50,392 bases of DNA. Source: Gemmatimonas sp. GTDB taxonomy: Bacteria; Gemmatimonadota; Gemmatimonadetes; Gemmatimonadales; Gemmatimonadaceae. Shown here piece by piece: positions 7,391-17,385 of this stretch; the stretch's first letter is position 1; every line of letters starts with the position of its first letter. The notes beneath the pieces were generated by a model, which saw nothing but the letters and a program-made list of their open reading frames with translations, had not been told where the DNA came from and did no database searches. Position numbers and translations under genes: made by a program. The stretch is from assembly GCA_013822425.1 (NCBI GenBank), contig PNKL01000018.1:1-50392 (forward strand), given 5' to 3'.

Positions 7391-8185
7391 GTGACCGCCC
7401 CTCGCCCTCGTCGCCCGCTGCGCCCGCCCGTCGGGCTTCCCATCCGTGAGGACGGGAAGCTGCGTGGTATCGCGGCGTCGATTCTCCTGCACGCCATCCT
7501 GATCTTCCTGCTGGCGGGTCCCATCTGGATGCGTGACACGCTCATCGCGGTGCGCGAGGGGGCAGGCGGTCCGGGGCCAGCGGGTGGCGGCGGCGGCGGG
7601 ACCCGCGGCACTGGCGGCGTGCTGCAGGAGCGCGTGCGGTTCATTCGGGTAGCGCCGGCGCCGGCCGCGAAGACGGAGGTGCCGGTGATCCAGCCGGTCA
7701 TCCCGCCGCCCCAGCCGCAGCCCAAGGTCGAGCCGACCCCCACACCGCCGGCAGCGCCGCCTCAGGCGGAGAACAAGGACGCCAGCCTCGTGGCGGGCGT
7801 CGGGGGAGGAACCGGCAATGACGGCAGCGCGGGCTCCGGGCCGGGCTCGGGTGGCGGGGTAGGCTCGGGCGTCGGGACGGGGCGCGGTTCGGGAATCGGC
7901 CCGGGGACCGGTGGCGGCACGGGCAAGGTCTACCCGCCCACGCCGACGAACCTGGTCATCCTGCCCATACCGGTGCCGGCCAAGGTCCGCCCATACAAGC
8001 TGGTCGCCTTCTTCGACGTGGACGAACGCGGCAACACCACGCTGATCTCCTTCAACCCGTCGAAGGACGCGGGGTACAACCGGAAGATCCGTGAGATGCT
8101 GCTCGAGTTCCGCTTCCGTCCCGCCGTGCGCGCCGACGGCACGCCGGTGCGAGATACTACTTGGATCTCGGCGGAAGCGCCGTAG
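7391..8185 (+). CDS. TonB-like periplasmic energy-transducer protein, Pro/Gly-rich
   Basis: A 264-residue protein with TonB layout: cytoplasmic basic head (RPRRPLRPP), one membrane anchor about 26-47 (IAASILLHAILIFLLAGPIWM), a long Pro-rich then Gly/Ser-rich spacer (about 55-178), and a C-terminal domain of about 85 residues with VAFFDVDERGNTTLISF and LEFRFRPAVRADGTPV, like the TonB C-terminal fold with its F-R-PA signature. The spacer is low complexity, so homology rests on the ends. GTG is the only sensible start before the anchor. It follows the exbD pair by 179 bp, beyond a hairpin, so may be transcribed separately. It could instead be an AgmX/PglI-like or TolA-like protein. Confidence 0.75.
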   Translation: MTAPRPRRPLRPPVGLPIREDGKLRGIAASILLHAILIFLLAGPIWMRDTLIAVREGAGGPGPAGGGGGGTRGTGGVLQERVRFIRVAPAPAAKTEVPVIQPVIPPPQPQPKVEPTPTPPAAPPQAENKDASLVAGVGGGTGNDGSAGSGPGSGGGVGSGVGTGRGSGIGPGTGGGTGKVYPPTPTNLVILPIPVPAKVRPYKLVAFFDVDERGNTTLISFNPSKDAGYNRKIREMLLEFRFRPAVRADGTPVRDTTWISAEAP

Positions 8186-8189
8186 AATA

Positions 8190-8244
8190 GAGAGACAACA
8201 GAGAGACAACAGAGAAACAACAGAGAGACAACAGAGAGACAACA
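8190..8244. repeat. Left arm of inverted 11-mer arrays (GAGAGACAACA x5)
   Basis: Five head-to-tail 11-bp units at 8190-8200, 8201-8211, 8212-8222 (GAGAAACAACA variant), 8223-8233 and 8234-8244, beginning 5 nt after the TonB-like stop. They are the reverse complement of the array at 8299-8375. Confidence 0.97.
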
Positions 8245-8298
8245 GAGGGTGGCCCGCGGTGGCCACCCTTCGTGCTTTGTCCGGCGCGCCTGACCCTC

Positions 8299-8375
8299 TG
8301 TTGTCTTTCTGTTGTTTCTCTGTTGTCTCTCTGTTGTTTCTCTGTTGTCTCTCTGTTGTCTCTCTGTTGTCTCTC
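8299..8375. repeat. Right arm of inverted 11-mer arrays (TGTTGTCTCTC x7)
   Basis: Seven consecutive 11-bp units from 8299 to 8375 with single-base variants (TGTTGTCTTTC, TGTTGTTTCTC) that partly correspond to the variant in the left arm. About 54 bp of unique DNA, itself with a GGGTGG...CCACCC inverted repeat, separates the arms. A transcript could fold into a stem of about 55 bp. Confidence 0.97.
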
Positions 8376-8426
8376 TGCTACCTTAGCCGGGTTCTCCAGG
8401 GCTTTACCCGCTATCCGAGGCACAGC

Positions 8427-9914
<1,488 letters not shown>

Positions 9915-10179
9915 GAGAGGCGACACGGCATGCGCGTGCGGCACCGCCGGACCCAACTCTTCGTGCCACGTCCGCGTATCGTGTGCACGGGTCGGTTGCC
10001 GCGCGGCGGGGTTGGCGCGTCGGCTGGCGCCAGGAATCACGCGGGATCAGTAGACCGTGCCGGACCACTAACGATTTCGTGAGGCATTCCATGCGAAGGC
10101 TGCGCTCTGCGCCGCGCCCGTTGTCCACGCTGGTGACGGGAATCTCCACCCGGCGGCGCCTGCTGCCCGTGAGGACGGT
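9915..10179. other. Intergenic region before the dicarboxylate symporter
   Basis: 265 bp with no gene I can support: frames crossing it have poor codon bias and no family signature. It probably holds the promoter for the next gene; a GTGAGGA ribosome site lies immediately before that start. Confidence 0.5.
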
Positions 10180-11505
10180 ATGACGGAATCCATCGGCAGC
10201 AGCGGGAAGGGGATGAAGCTCCATACCAAGATCCTCCTCGCCCTCGTCGTCGGCGCCACGGCCGGCATTCTCGCCAACACGCAACTCGGCGGCGCGGCGC
10301 CGTCGGTCGTCTGGGTCAACAAGTACGTCGCGGGCCCGGTGGGGCAGGTCTTCCTGCGGATGCTGTTCATGGTCGTGATGCCGCTGGTGTTCTCCTCCAT
10401 CGCCCTCGGCGTCGCCGGTCTCGGTGACTTGAAGAAGATCGGTCGCGTCGGCGGCAAGGCGATCGGCTACTTCCTCGCAACGACCTTCCTCGCCGCGTCC
10501 TTCGGCCTGATCATCGTCAACGTGTTCAAGCCGGGCGAGGGAATTCCGGCGGAAGTGAAGACGCAGTTGATGGCGACGTACGCCCAGGACGCGTCCGCGA
10601 AGATCACCGCCCAGCAGACGGGCGGGTTCGGCATCGAGACCTTCGTGAACATCGTGACGCGGAATCCGGTCAAGTCTGCGGCCGACGGCGACATGCTCGG
10701 GATGATCTTCTTCGGCCTGGTGTTCGGCGCGGCGCTGACGATGCTGAAGCCGGAGCGCGCCAAGCCGATGCTCGACGTGCTGGAGGCCCTGCAGGAGGTG
10801 GTGATCGTCATCGTCGGCATGGCAATGAAGCTCGCGCCGTATGGCGTGACCGGGCTGATCTTCGGCGTGACCTCGCGATTCGGCTTTGCGCTGCTTGAAC
10901 CGCTGGCCGGGTATGTCCTCGTCGTGCTCGGCGCCCTGATCCTGCACGTGGCGATCAATCTCTCGCTGATCCTGCGCTTCATCATCGGCATCAGCCCGCT
11001 GGTGTACTTCGGGCGCATTCGCTCCGCGCTCATTACGGCGTTTTCCACCAGTTCGAGCAACGCCACGTTGCCGGCGGCGCTCAAGGCCTCGGAGTTCGGG
11101 CTCGGCGTACCGCCCAACATCGCCGGCTTCGTGCTCCCCCTCGGCTCGACGATGTGCATGAACGGTACGTCGATTTTTGAGGGGATCACGGTCATCTTCC
11201 TCTGCCAGGTGTTCGGCATCGACCTGACGCTGGGCGGAATGATCGTCGTCATCGTGATGTCGGTCATTACGGCGGTGGGGGCGGCGGGCGTGCCCGGCGG
11301 CTCCATTCCGCTGCTCGTTGGCATCCTCGCGATGATGGGGGTGCCGGGAGAGGGGATCGCCATCGTGCTCGGCGTGGACCGCATCCTCGACATGAGCCGC
11401 ACCACGGTGAACGTGGCCGGTGACATTTCCGCCACGGTATTCGTCGCGAAGTCGGAGGGGCTGTGGGACGCGAGCATGGTGCCCGCGGCGTCGCGGGCCG
11501 AGTAG
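10180..11505 (+). CDS. Dicarboxylate/amino acid:cation symporter (DAACS family)
   Basis: GltP/DctA-type carrier importing C4-dicarboxylates, glutamate or aspartate with H+ or Na+. It has 441 residues, close to the family norm, with about eight helices and two re-entrant loops. Diagnostic motifs are the serine-rich loop AFSTSSSNATLPAALK (about 287-302) and MCMNGTSIFEGITVIF (about 325-340) in the seventh helix region. GVDRILDMSRTTVNVAGD near the C-terminus matches the conserved TM8 motif, where R and D contact substrate. GTGAGGA precedes the ATG. The exact substrate is not determinable. Confidence 0.95.
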   Translation: MTESIGSSGKGMKLHTKILLALVVGATAGILANTQLGGAAPSVVWVNKYVAGPVGQVFLRMLFMVVMPLVFSSIALGVAGLGDLKKIGRVGGKAIGYFLATTFLAASFGLIIVNVFKPGEGIPAEVKTQLMATYAQDASAKITAQQTGGFGIETFVNIVTRNPVKSAADGDMLGMIFFGLVFGAALTMLKPERAKPMLDVLEALQEVVIVIVGMAMKLAPYGVTGLIFGVTSRFGFALLEPLAGYVLVVLGALILHVAINLSLILRFIIGISPLVYFGRIRSALITAFSTSSSNATLPAALKASEFGLGVPPNIAGFVLPLGSTMCMNGTSIFEGITVIFLCQVFGIDLTLGGMIVVIVMSVITAVGAAGVPGGSIPLLVGILAMMGVPGEGIAIVLGVDRILDMSRTTVNVAGDISATVFVAKSEGLWDASMVPAASRAE

Positions 11506-11527
11506 GCGACCGCGCTCGGCCGCCTTC

Positions 11528-12565
11528 GTGCCACTCGCGTCCACCTCCGAATCCTCGCACGCCGATCGCCTGCTCGTGGTGACCGGTGCCGCCTGCGGTG
11601 CCTGCGTGGCGCTCTCGCGAATCGCCTCAAGTTCGGGGGCCGAAGGGTCCTCGTGGCTGATGGTGCTCATCCAGGCGACGGTAGCGGCACAGGGCGGCGC
11701 TGCCGTGCTGTGGGTCGTGCGCGCACTGCTGCGCTGGCTGGTGGGGCGCGTGAGCGGGTCGCACGCCGTTCGCGACGCCTACATGCGGGACGACACCGCC
11801 ACGTACGCGGTCTTCCTGCTGACACTGGCGACTGCGATTGGCGTGCAGTTGGTGGCCCCGGTCCTCTGGCTGCTCTTGGTGCTCTTCGCCGCGGCGCAGT
11901 TCCGGGTGCTCCACAGCGCGCGCCCACGGCGCGTTCGCACGGAGGCTGAGCGTCGCGAAGGGGCGGTGCTCACGTTGCTGTTCGTGAGCGGGATTGCCCT
12001 GATGCTCTACGCCATCACGTGGCGGCGGCTGCTCGAGCGCCAGCTTGGCGCGTCGGCCGATCTCTCGACGGCGATCACGACCGGGCTCCTGGCGGGGCTT
12101 GGCCTGGGCGTGCTGACCGGATGGCGGCTCGCGCGTTGGCAGCCGGGACGACTCGGCGTCGTCTTCGTCGCGCTGCAACTGGCTGCCGGACTATGGGGCG
12201 CGGCGAGTCTCGCGCTCATACCGCGGGTCGGTGTCGAGGTTGCCGGAGCGACGATGGTCGCCTCGATGGCCGTCGTCGTCGCCGTCACGGCGCTGCCCGC
12301 ACTGGTGATGGGGGTCGCGCTCATGGCGCTGGTCGACGCCCTGCCGTGGCCGGGGCGCGTCCTCGACCGGTCTGCGGGCTGGCTGGGCGCTGCGGTGGTG
12401 TCGGGGGCCGCGATCGCCGCCGTCGTGGCGGTGGACCTGCTCTTCGCCTTCGCCGGCATTCGCGGGAGCCTCGTTGGGTCGGCGGCGCTCAGCGTGGCAT
12501 CTGCGATCGGGGCGGCAATCCTGTTCGTGCGCTGGCCGACGGCCGACGCGGTGGAGCGCGCATGA
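11528..12565 (+). CDS. Polytopic membrane protein of unknown function
   Basis: A 345-residue protein made up of about ten hydrophobic segments with short Arg-rich loops (SARPRRVRTEAERREG near 130) and no motif I recognise. Cytoplasmic loops are positively charged. GTG at 11528 is chosen, 22 nt after the symporter stop; the N-terminus (PLASTSESSHADRLLVV) is compatible. Its stop overlaps the start of the next gene (ATGA), whose product has a membrane half and a synthase-like half, so the pair may form one complex. The long hydrophobic array resembles the membrane half of fused MFS/spermidine-synthase proteins, but I cannot show homology. Confidence 0.75.
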   Translation: MPLASTSESSHADRLLVVTGAACGACVALSRIASSSGAEGSSWLMVLIQATVAAQGGAAVLWVVRALLRWLVGRVSGSHAVRDAYMRDDTATYAVFLLTLATAIGVQLVAPVLWLLLVLFAAAQFRVLHSARPRRVRTEAERREGAVLTLLFVSGIALMLYAITWRRLLERQLGASADLSTAITTGLLAGLGLGVLTGWRLARWQPGRLGVVFVALQLAAGLWGAASLALIPRVGVEVAGATMVASMAVVVAVTALPALVMGVALMALVDALPWPGRVLDRSAGWLGAAVVSGAAIAAVVAVDLLFAFAGIRGSLVGSAALSVASAIGAAILFVRWPTADAVERA

Positions 12566-14154
12566 CGGTGCGCGCCCCCACTTCACTCCGTGTCCTCGAC
12601 GCGCTGGCTGTCGCCGCCGGCGCCCTGACCGTGGGCCAGGCAATGCTGTGGGGTCGTGTGATCGGGAGCGCAAACGGCAACCGTCCGGAAACGTTTGCCC
12701 ACGCGCTCGGCGTGGTCCTCGCTGGACTCGCAGCCGGCCTGGTGGTCGGACTGCCGCTGAAGGAGCGCCTTGGCCTGGGTGCGCTTCGATTTGGCGCGCT
12801 CACGGTCGCCCTCTCGGGCGTGGTCTTCTATCTCGCCATGCCCACGGGCGCCACCGTCATGCTGCGGGGAGCCGCGACCGGGCGCGCCGCGTTCTTCGCC
12901 GGGGCGGCGGTGGCGGCTGGCGCCATGGGCGCGCTCGTTCCCGCGCTGTTCGAGGCGACGGCGGCGCGCATGGACTCCCGGCCGCTGTCCGTCGCACGCG
13001 TGACATCGACCCTCGTGCTGGGGGCCGCCGCAGGCGCGCTTGTCACCGGATTCGTGCTCCTGGACGCCGAGACGCTCGAGCATTCCATCCTGATCGTCAC
13101 GCTCTCGGCGCTTGGCCTGGCGCAGGCGCTCTGGCTCGTGGCACCGGAGCGCCGCCGCCGCGCGGGCGTCACGGTCTTTGCGCTCGCGTCACTGGCGGCG
13201 CTGGCCGGTCACGCCCGCCTCTTTGACGGGTTCCTCGAGCGCGTGCATTTCGGTCCTGGCGCTGGCGAGACGCAGTACCGGGTGGTGGTGCAGGGGCGAT
13301 CCGGCATCGTCGGTGTGACGACCGACGGCCGCGTCTTTGGCGACGGGTTGTATCGCGGCGCGACGTCGCTCGATGCGGGGGCCACGCCGGACCTGATCAG
13401 CCGCGCGTACCTGGTGCCGGCACTCCACCGCACGCCGAGGCGCATCCTGCAGATCGGGCTCGGCAGCGGCGCCTGGACGCGCATCCTGGCCGATATCCCA
13501 GGCGTGGATTCACTCACCGTCGTCGAGGGAAATCCCGGATACCTCGACGCGCTCTGGCGCGTCCCGCTGATTGCCGGCGTGCTCGACGATCAGCGGGTGC
13601 GGGTGCACCTCGACGCCCCGCGCCGGTGGCTCGCGCGCCACCCGCAGCGGCGGTTCGACGTCATCGTGGCGAATACCGAGTGGCACTGGAGCGCCGGCGC
13701 AACCCACGTGCTCTCGGCCGAGTTCCTCCAGCTGCTCAAGGGGCACCTGGCGCCTGGGGGAGTGGCCTACTTCAACGGCACCGGATCGCTCGATGCGCTG
13801 TACACGGCGTCGGGCGTCTGGCGCCACGTCGTTCGCGCGTCGAACTACATCGCCGCGAGTGACGCGCCCTTCGATCAGGGCCGGGACGAACGCCGCGCCG
13901 CAGTGCTGTCGATTGTGGCCCCTGACGGCACGCCGCGCATCCGAGGCGCGCGGGCGCCACAAACCGCAGACGCGATCCTCGACCAGGTGAGCGGAGATCT
14001 GGCGCCCGCCCTGCGCCGCGCCAACGATCTCTGGAACATCACCGAAAACAACATGGCCTCCGAGTTCAAGGCGACGGGGGCCGGTGCCTGGTGGCGCGCG
14101 CTTCCCGGCCGCGTCTGGCGCCCCGACCGCGCATGGCCGACCGTCCTGTTCTGA
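12562..14154 (+). CDS. Membrane protein with spermidine synthase-like domain
   Basis: A 530-residue protein. Residues about 10-220 hold seven or so membrane segments; from about 235 a soluble domain resembles spermidine synthase/SAM-methyltransferase folds: ILQIGLGSGAWTRILADI (glycine-rich nucleotide loop), SLTVVEGNPGYLDAL (acidic end of beta-2), HLDAPRRWLARHP and FDVIVANTEWHWSAGATHVLSAEFL. In true polyamine synthases the YDVII-D strand is followed by an aspartate-rich loop that binds the amine; here it reads ANTEWHW, so putrescine chemistry is doubtful. It is coupled to the upstream membrane gene by a 4-nt overlap and overlaps the sulfatase gene by 22 nt. Function unknown; possibly a SAM-dependent membrane-associated enzyme. 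Confidence 0.8.
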   Translation: MTVRAPTSLRVLDALAVAAGALTVGQAMLWGRVIGSANGNRPETFAHALGVVLAGLAAGLVVGLPLKERLGLGALRFGALTVALSGVVFYLAMPTGATVMLRGAATGRAAFFAGAAVAAGAMGALVPALFEATAARMDSRPLSVARVTSTLVLGAAAGALVTGFVLLDAETLEHSILIVTLSALGLAQALWLVAPERRRRAGVTVFALASLAALAGHARLFDGFLERVHFGPGAGETQYRVVVQGRSGIVGVTTDGRVFGDGLYRGATSLDAGATPDLISRAYLVPALHRTPRRILQIGLGSGAWTRILADIPGVDSLTVVEGNPGYLDALWRVPLIAGVLDDQRVRVHLDAPRRWLARHPQRRFDVIVANTEWHWSAGATHVLSAEFLQLLKGHLAPGGVAYFNGTGSLDALYTASGVWRHVVRASNYIAASDAPFDQGRDERRAAVLSIVAPDGTPRIRGARAPQTADAILDQVSGDLAPALRRANDLWNITENNMASEFKATGAGAWWRALPGRVWRPDRAWPTVLF

Positions 14155-16505
14155 CACCGGGCGCTTCCTCGCCCGCGGTCGAGCACCGGTCGCGCGCAGC
14201 CCGCGCGCACCTCGCCGTGCAGGTGGTGCTCATGGTCTTCGCGTTCACCACGATGGTGCAGGCGCAGCTCTTCGTGCGCTACGTCGCGCCGGTGAGCGCG
14301 GCCGGACGGTCGGTGGGCACCTTCCTCCTCGCGCTGCCGTTCCTGCAGTGGCAGACGTTGATCGCCTCGCTCGTCCTCGGCGCCGTGGTCTACGCGGCGG
14401 CGCGGCGCCGTCCCTGGGCGTTCGGGGCCTGGTTCCTGGTCACGCTGGTGCTCGTCCTCGTGACCTTCGACCAGTTGACGTTCAAGCGCTTCCGCGATCA
14501 TCTCTCCATCGCGCAGACCGACGGCGGGGTGCTCGACCTCGGTGTCGCCATCCCGCGGCTCCTCGGGTCGGCGGCCAGCGACGCCGATTGGATGACGTAC
14601 GTGAATTTCACGATGCTCATCGCGCTGCTGGTGGTGCTGCATCGCCTGCTGGTAGGACGCGCCTACACGCCGGCGGGTGCCCAGCCGCGGCAGGCGACAC
14701 TGCTGGTGGCACTCGGCGCGTACGCCGCGCTGGCCGTTCCCGTGCTGCGCAACGTGCGCGACCGTTACGAACTCGACCGCTTTCCGCTCCTCGGCATCCT
14801 GTGGTCGCAGCCCGATGCCGCGGCCGTGCCGCGGGTACCGCTCCCACGCGGGCCGGAGCTTTTCCGGTTGCGTGACGCGGAGTGGCGCGCCGACACCGCG
14901 GCGGACCGCGCGATGATTTGGCGCGCCGCGGCCCTGCGGGCGGCGCACCGGCGCAACGTGCTGTTCATCGTGCTCGAGTCGGTTGGCGCGCAGCAGCTGC
15001 TGCCGACGGGACGGCCGGACGCGACGCTGACGCCCAACCTCGCCGCGCTGGCGGACGATGCGCTGATCTTCCCCGACCTGTACGGCGTCTATCCCGCGAC
15101 CACCCGGGCGCACGTGCCGATCATGACGGGCGGGCGCGCGATCACGTGGGGCAGCGTGGGCGACGAACTGACGCTGCCGCTGCGCGCGCCGACGCTCGTG
15201 AGCGCGTTCCGCGACGCGGGCTATCGCACGGGGCTGTTCGCGGCGCCCGACCTGCGCTTCGGCTATGTGCGGGAGTTCTACCGGACCATGCCATGGGACA
15301 CGGTCGTGCACTATCAGGATGGCACGCCCACCTTCGCGCCGGAACAGGAAATCCACTCTTGGGGCGTCAACGAGGATGCCATGCGTCCGCCGATGATGCG
15401 ATGGCTCGATGGCACGGCCGGCTCCGGCCGACCGTTCTTTCTCGAGTTCCAGACGATCGCAACGCATCATCCGTACGGCACGTGGGCCGGCCACCGAGGC
15501 CCGGCGCGTGGGGAGGATGACGCATCCCGATACGCGAACTCGATGCACTACATGGACGCCGCCATCGGCCGCCTGCTCGACGACCTGCGCGGGCGCGGGC
15601 TGCTGGAGCAGACGCTCGTGGTCATCACCGGCGACCACGGCCAGGCGTTCGCGGACCTGCACGAGGACAACTGGGTCCACCGGAACCGGCTGTACGACGA
15701 GAATGTCCGCAACTTCATGTTCATCGCCGCGCCCGGTGTTGGCGGCGGCGCGGTGGTGTCGCACCGGTTGGGGCAGCACGGCGACCTCATGCCGACCTTA
15801 CTCTCCCTGCTCCGGCTGCCGGCGGCCGATGTACCGGGCCAGGACCTGACGGCGACGGGCTATGAGGCGCGCATCGCGTACTTCCACAAGGACGCACGAC
15901 CCGCGCAATTCGGCCTGCGCGACGGCCGCTGGAAGTACATCGCCCAGCTCGACGGACGCCAGCCGGAGCTGTATGACGTCTCCAGCGATCCGACGGAGCA
16001 GCAGAACCTCGCCGCGCGCCACCTCGACCGCGTGCGCATGTACCGCGAGCTGGCTGCCAACTGGTACGTCTGGGCCAACTACGATTACGCGCGCCGGCTC
16101 GTCGGGTACGATACGACCCAGCGGCGTGTGGTGACCATCGCGAACTATGCACGCCCCGAGCCCCCGGAACTGCGGGTGGGGTACTTCACGCGGGGCGAGG
16201 GCGGCGGATTCGTTGAGACGCCCGTCATGGCGCCCAACGCGCCCGTGTACATCTGGAATCGGTGGAACTTCCTTCCCGATGACATCACCGTGCGCATCCG
16301 CCTGGTCTCGCCGCGCCGCGCGGTGTACGAGTATGACTTTCACATCTCGGCCGACTGGGAAGTCAGTTGGTACCACCCGGGCGTGGACGACGCCAAGGAA
16401 GAGGGGGTGTGGGAGGTCAGCATCTGGGCTCGCGGCGACCGGCTGGCCACGGAACGCTTTGAGGTGAGGCGCTCAGAGGTGCCCGCTCTCCGTGATGCGC
16501 GCTAG
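14133..16505 (+). CDS. Membrane-anchored sulfatase / LTA synthase-family hydrolase or transferase
   Basis: Alkaline-phosphatase superfamily enzyme of 790 residues. About five N-terminal membrane helices (25-220) anchor a catalytic domain from about 270: NVLFIVLESVGAQ supplies a metal-binding Glu, ATTRAHVPIMTGG the nucleophile region (Thr), and VVITGDHGQAF the metal-binding Asp-His. A second-half fragment ELYDVSSDPTEQQNLA is typical of sulfatases. A beta-rich C-terminal extension of about 120 residues follows (WNFLPDDITVRIRLVSPRR). The fold is shared with LtaS, EptA and OpgB, so it may transfer phospho-alcohol groups to lipids or glycans, or cleave sulfate. No formylglycine CxPxR motif is visible, which argues against a classical sulfatase. 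ATG at 14133 is preferred. Confidence 0.88.
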   Translation: MADRPVLTPGASSPAVEHRSRAARAHLAVQVVLMVFAFTTMVQAQLFVRYVAPVSAAGRSVGTFLLALPFLQWQTLIASLVLGAVVYAAARRRPWAFGAWFLVTLVLVLVTFDQLTFKRFRDHLSIAQTDGGVLDLGVAIPRLLGSAASDADWMTYVNFTMLIALLVVLHRLLVGRAYTPAGAQPRQATLLVALGAYAALAVPVLRNVRDRYELDRFPLLGILWSQPDAAAVPRVPLPRGPELFRLRDAEWRADTAADRAMIWRAAALRAAHRRNVLFIVLESVGAQQLLPTGRPDATLTPNLAALADDALIFPDLYGVYPATTRAHVPIMTGGRAITWGSVGDELTLPLRAPTLVSAFRDAGYRTGLFAAPDLRFGYVREFYRTMPWDTVVHYQDGTPTFAPEQEIHSWGVNEDAMRPPMMRWLDGTAGSGRPFFLEFQTIATHHPYGTWAGHRGPARGEDDASRYANSMHYMDAAIGRLLDDLRGRGLLEQTLVVITGDHGQAFADLHEDNWVHRNRLYDENVRNFMFIAAPGVGGGAVVSHRLGQHGDLMPTLLSLLRLPAADVPGQDLTATGYEARIAYFHKDARPAQFGLRDGRWKYIAQLDGRQPELYDVSSDPTEQQNLAARHLDRVRMYRELAANWYVWANYDYARRLVGYDTTQRRVVTIANYARPEPPELRVGYFTRGEGGGFVETPVMAPNAPVYIWNRWNFLPDDITVRIRLVSPRRAVYEYDFHISADWEVSWYHPGVDDAKEEGVWEVSIWARGDRLATERFEVRRSEVPALRDAR

Positions 16506-16590
16506 TCCTCGCTCGTCCGTTCATTGACGTTACGTGCCGGCGGCGTTAGTTACAGTACCGTTACTTCCCCAGGATCGAGACCCAGACATC

Positions 16591-17016
16591 GTGCGCCCCT
16601 CGTCATCCGGCAGATCCGCCCGTGGCATCTCCGCACTGCTGTGCGGCGTGCTCATGGCCGCTTGTGCGCCGGATCGCGTGCCCGGGTCCACGGTCTCGCA
16701 GGGTGACGCCGGCATCGCCTTCCATCGTGAGCTGGCCGCCCTTCGCGGTGCCGGCGCCTACTCCAGCGGTCGCGGCGGAACGTCTACCTCCGGCGCCTCG
16801 TACGGCGGCGGCTCCTCGAGCTCGACGCGCGCGCCGGCGGCATTCGCCCTTGAAGCGCCGGATCTGCGTCCGGGCGGCAGGGCCTGCGACTGGATCGTGA
16901 CTGCCGAGCCGGCGTCGGCCCACGAGGCAGCACAGCCGTCCCCGGAGCGTGTCCGCAGCAACGGCACGGACGCCTGGGTGGCCGCGAACTGCGTGAACGC
17001 GGGCGAGCTCCGGTAG
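16591..17016 (+). CDS. Small Ser/Gly-rich predicted lipoprotein
   Basis: A 141-residue predicted lipoprotein: basic n-region [11 protein letters not shown], hydrophobic [12 protein letters not shown] and a lipobox ending at Cys26 (LMAAC). The mature part has a Ser/Gly-rich stretch ([18 protein letters not shown]) then a more ordered tail with two cysteines ([20 protein letters not shown]). No family recognised. GTG at 16591 is chosen to give a normal signal peptide. A weak promoter-like TTGACG lies 67 nt upstream. Its 3' end abuts the decayed gene on the other strand, so the last codons may belong to a rearrangement scar. Confidence 0.6.
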   Translation: MRPSSSGRSARGISALLCGVLMAACAPDRVPGSTVSQGDAGIAFHRELAALRGAGAYSSGRGGTSTSGASYGGGSSSSTRAPAAFALEAPDLRPGGRACDWIVTAEPASAHEAAQPSPERVRSNGTDAWVAANCVNAGELR

Positions 17017-17385
17017 CAGCCCGCTGAGCCAGTGCATCACGTTCAGCAGGAACTGCGGATTCTGCGGCGCCGCAGGATCGTTCATCCCCATGGGGACGCG
17101 ACGCGCGGCTCCAGCACGGTGGCGCCTCTTTCGAGCGTCATGAGTGTCTGGCCCGGCGCATCCACGCGGAAGGCCTGGCCGGTGAAGGCCACCACGCGGT
17201 CCACACGCTCCGATGGGCTGCGACCGTCCGTGACCGGGTGAAAGGCAAGACGGCCGGACGCGCGCGTGAAGACGAACCGGCTGTTCGTGCGCGATGAGTC
17301 GTACGCGAAACCGTTGCGCAGGTGCACGCCGAACGCCTCGGCGAGGGCGCCAGCCGCGCCCGGGAACGTGCGGACGCGCCCGTGG
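17014..17385 (-). pseudogene. Remnant of a DUF4350/GATase-like secreted protein gene
   Basis: Reading leftward, one frame encodes [20 protein letters not shown], then [30 protein letters not shown] and [20 protein letters not shown] before a stop at 17082. A second frame immediately takes over with [26 protein letters not shown] (17091-17014). Together they resemble the second half of proteins that end in a [12 protein letters not shown]-type motif. The N-terminal half is missing because the S9 peptidase gene ends at 17386, and in the homologues I recall a segment of about 30 residues containing a GxGRVAVFGEA-like motif lies between the two pieces. So this gene seems truncated, internally deleted and frameshifted, and it reads through into its neighbour without its own stop. 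Confidence 0.75.

Noticed and set aside
8190-8375. CRISPR-like array
   Set aside because: Units are 11 bp and directly adjacent; there are no spacers and no cas genes in the window.
12562-14154. Canonical spermidine synthase (speE)
   Set aside because: The aspartate-rich amine-binding loop is absent (ANTEWHW) and half the protein is membrane-embedded.
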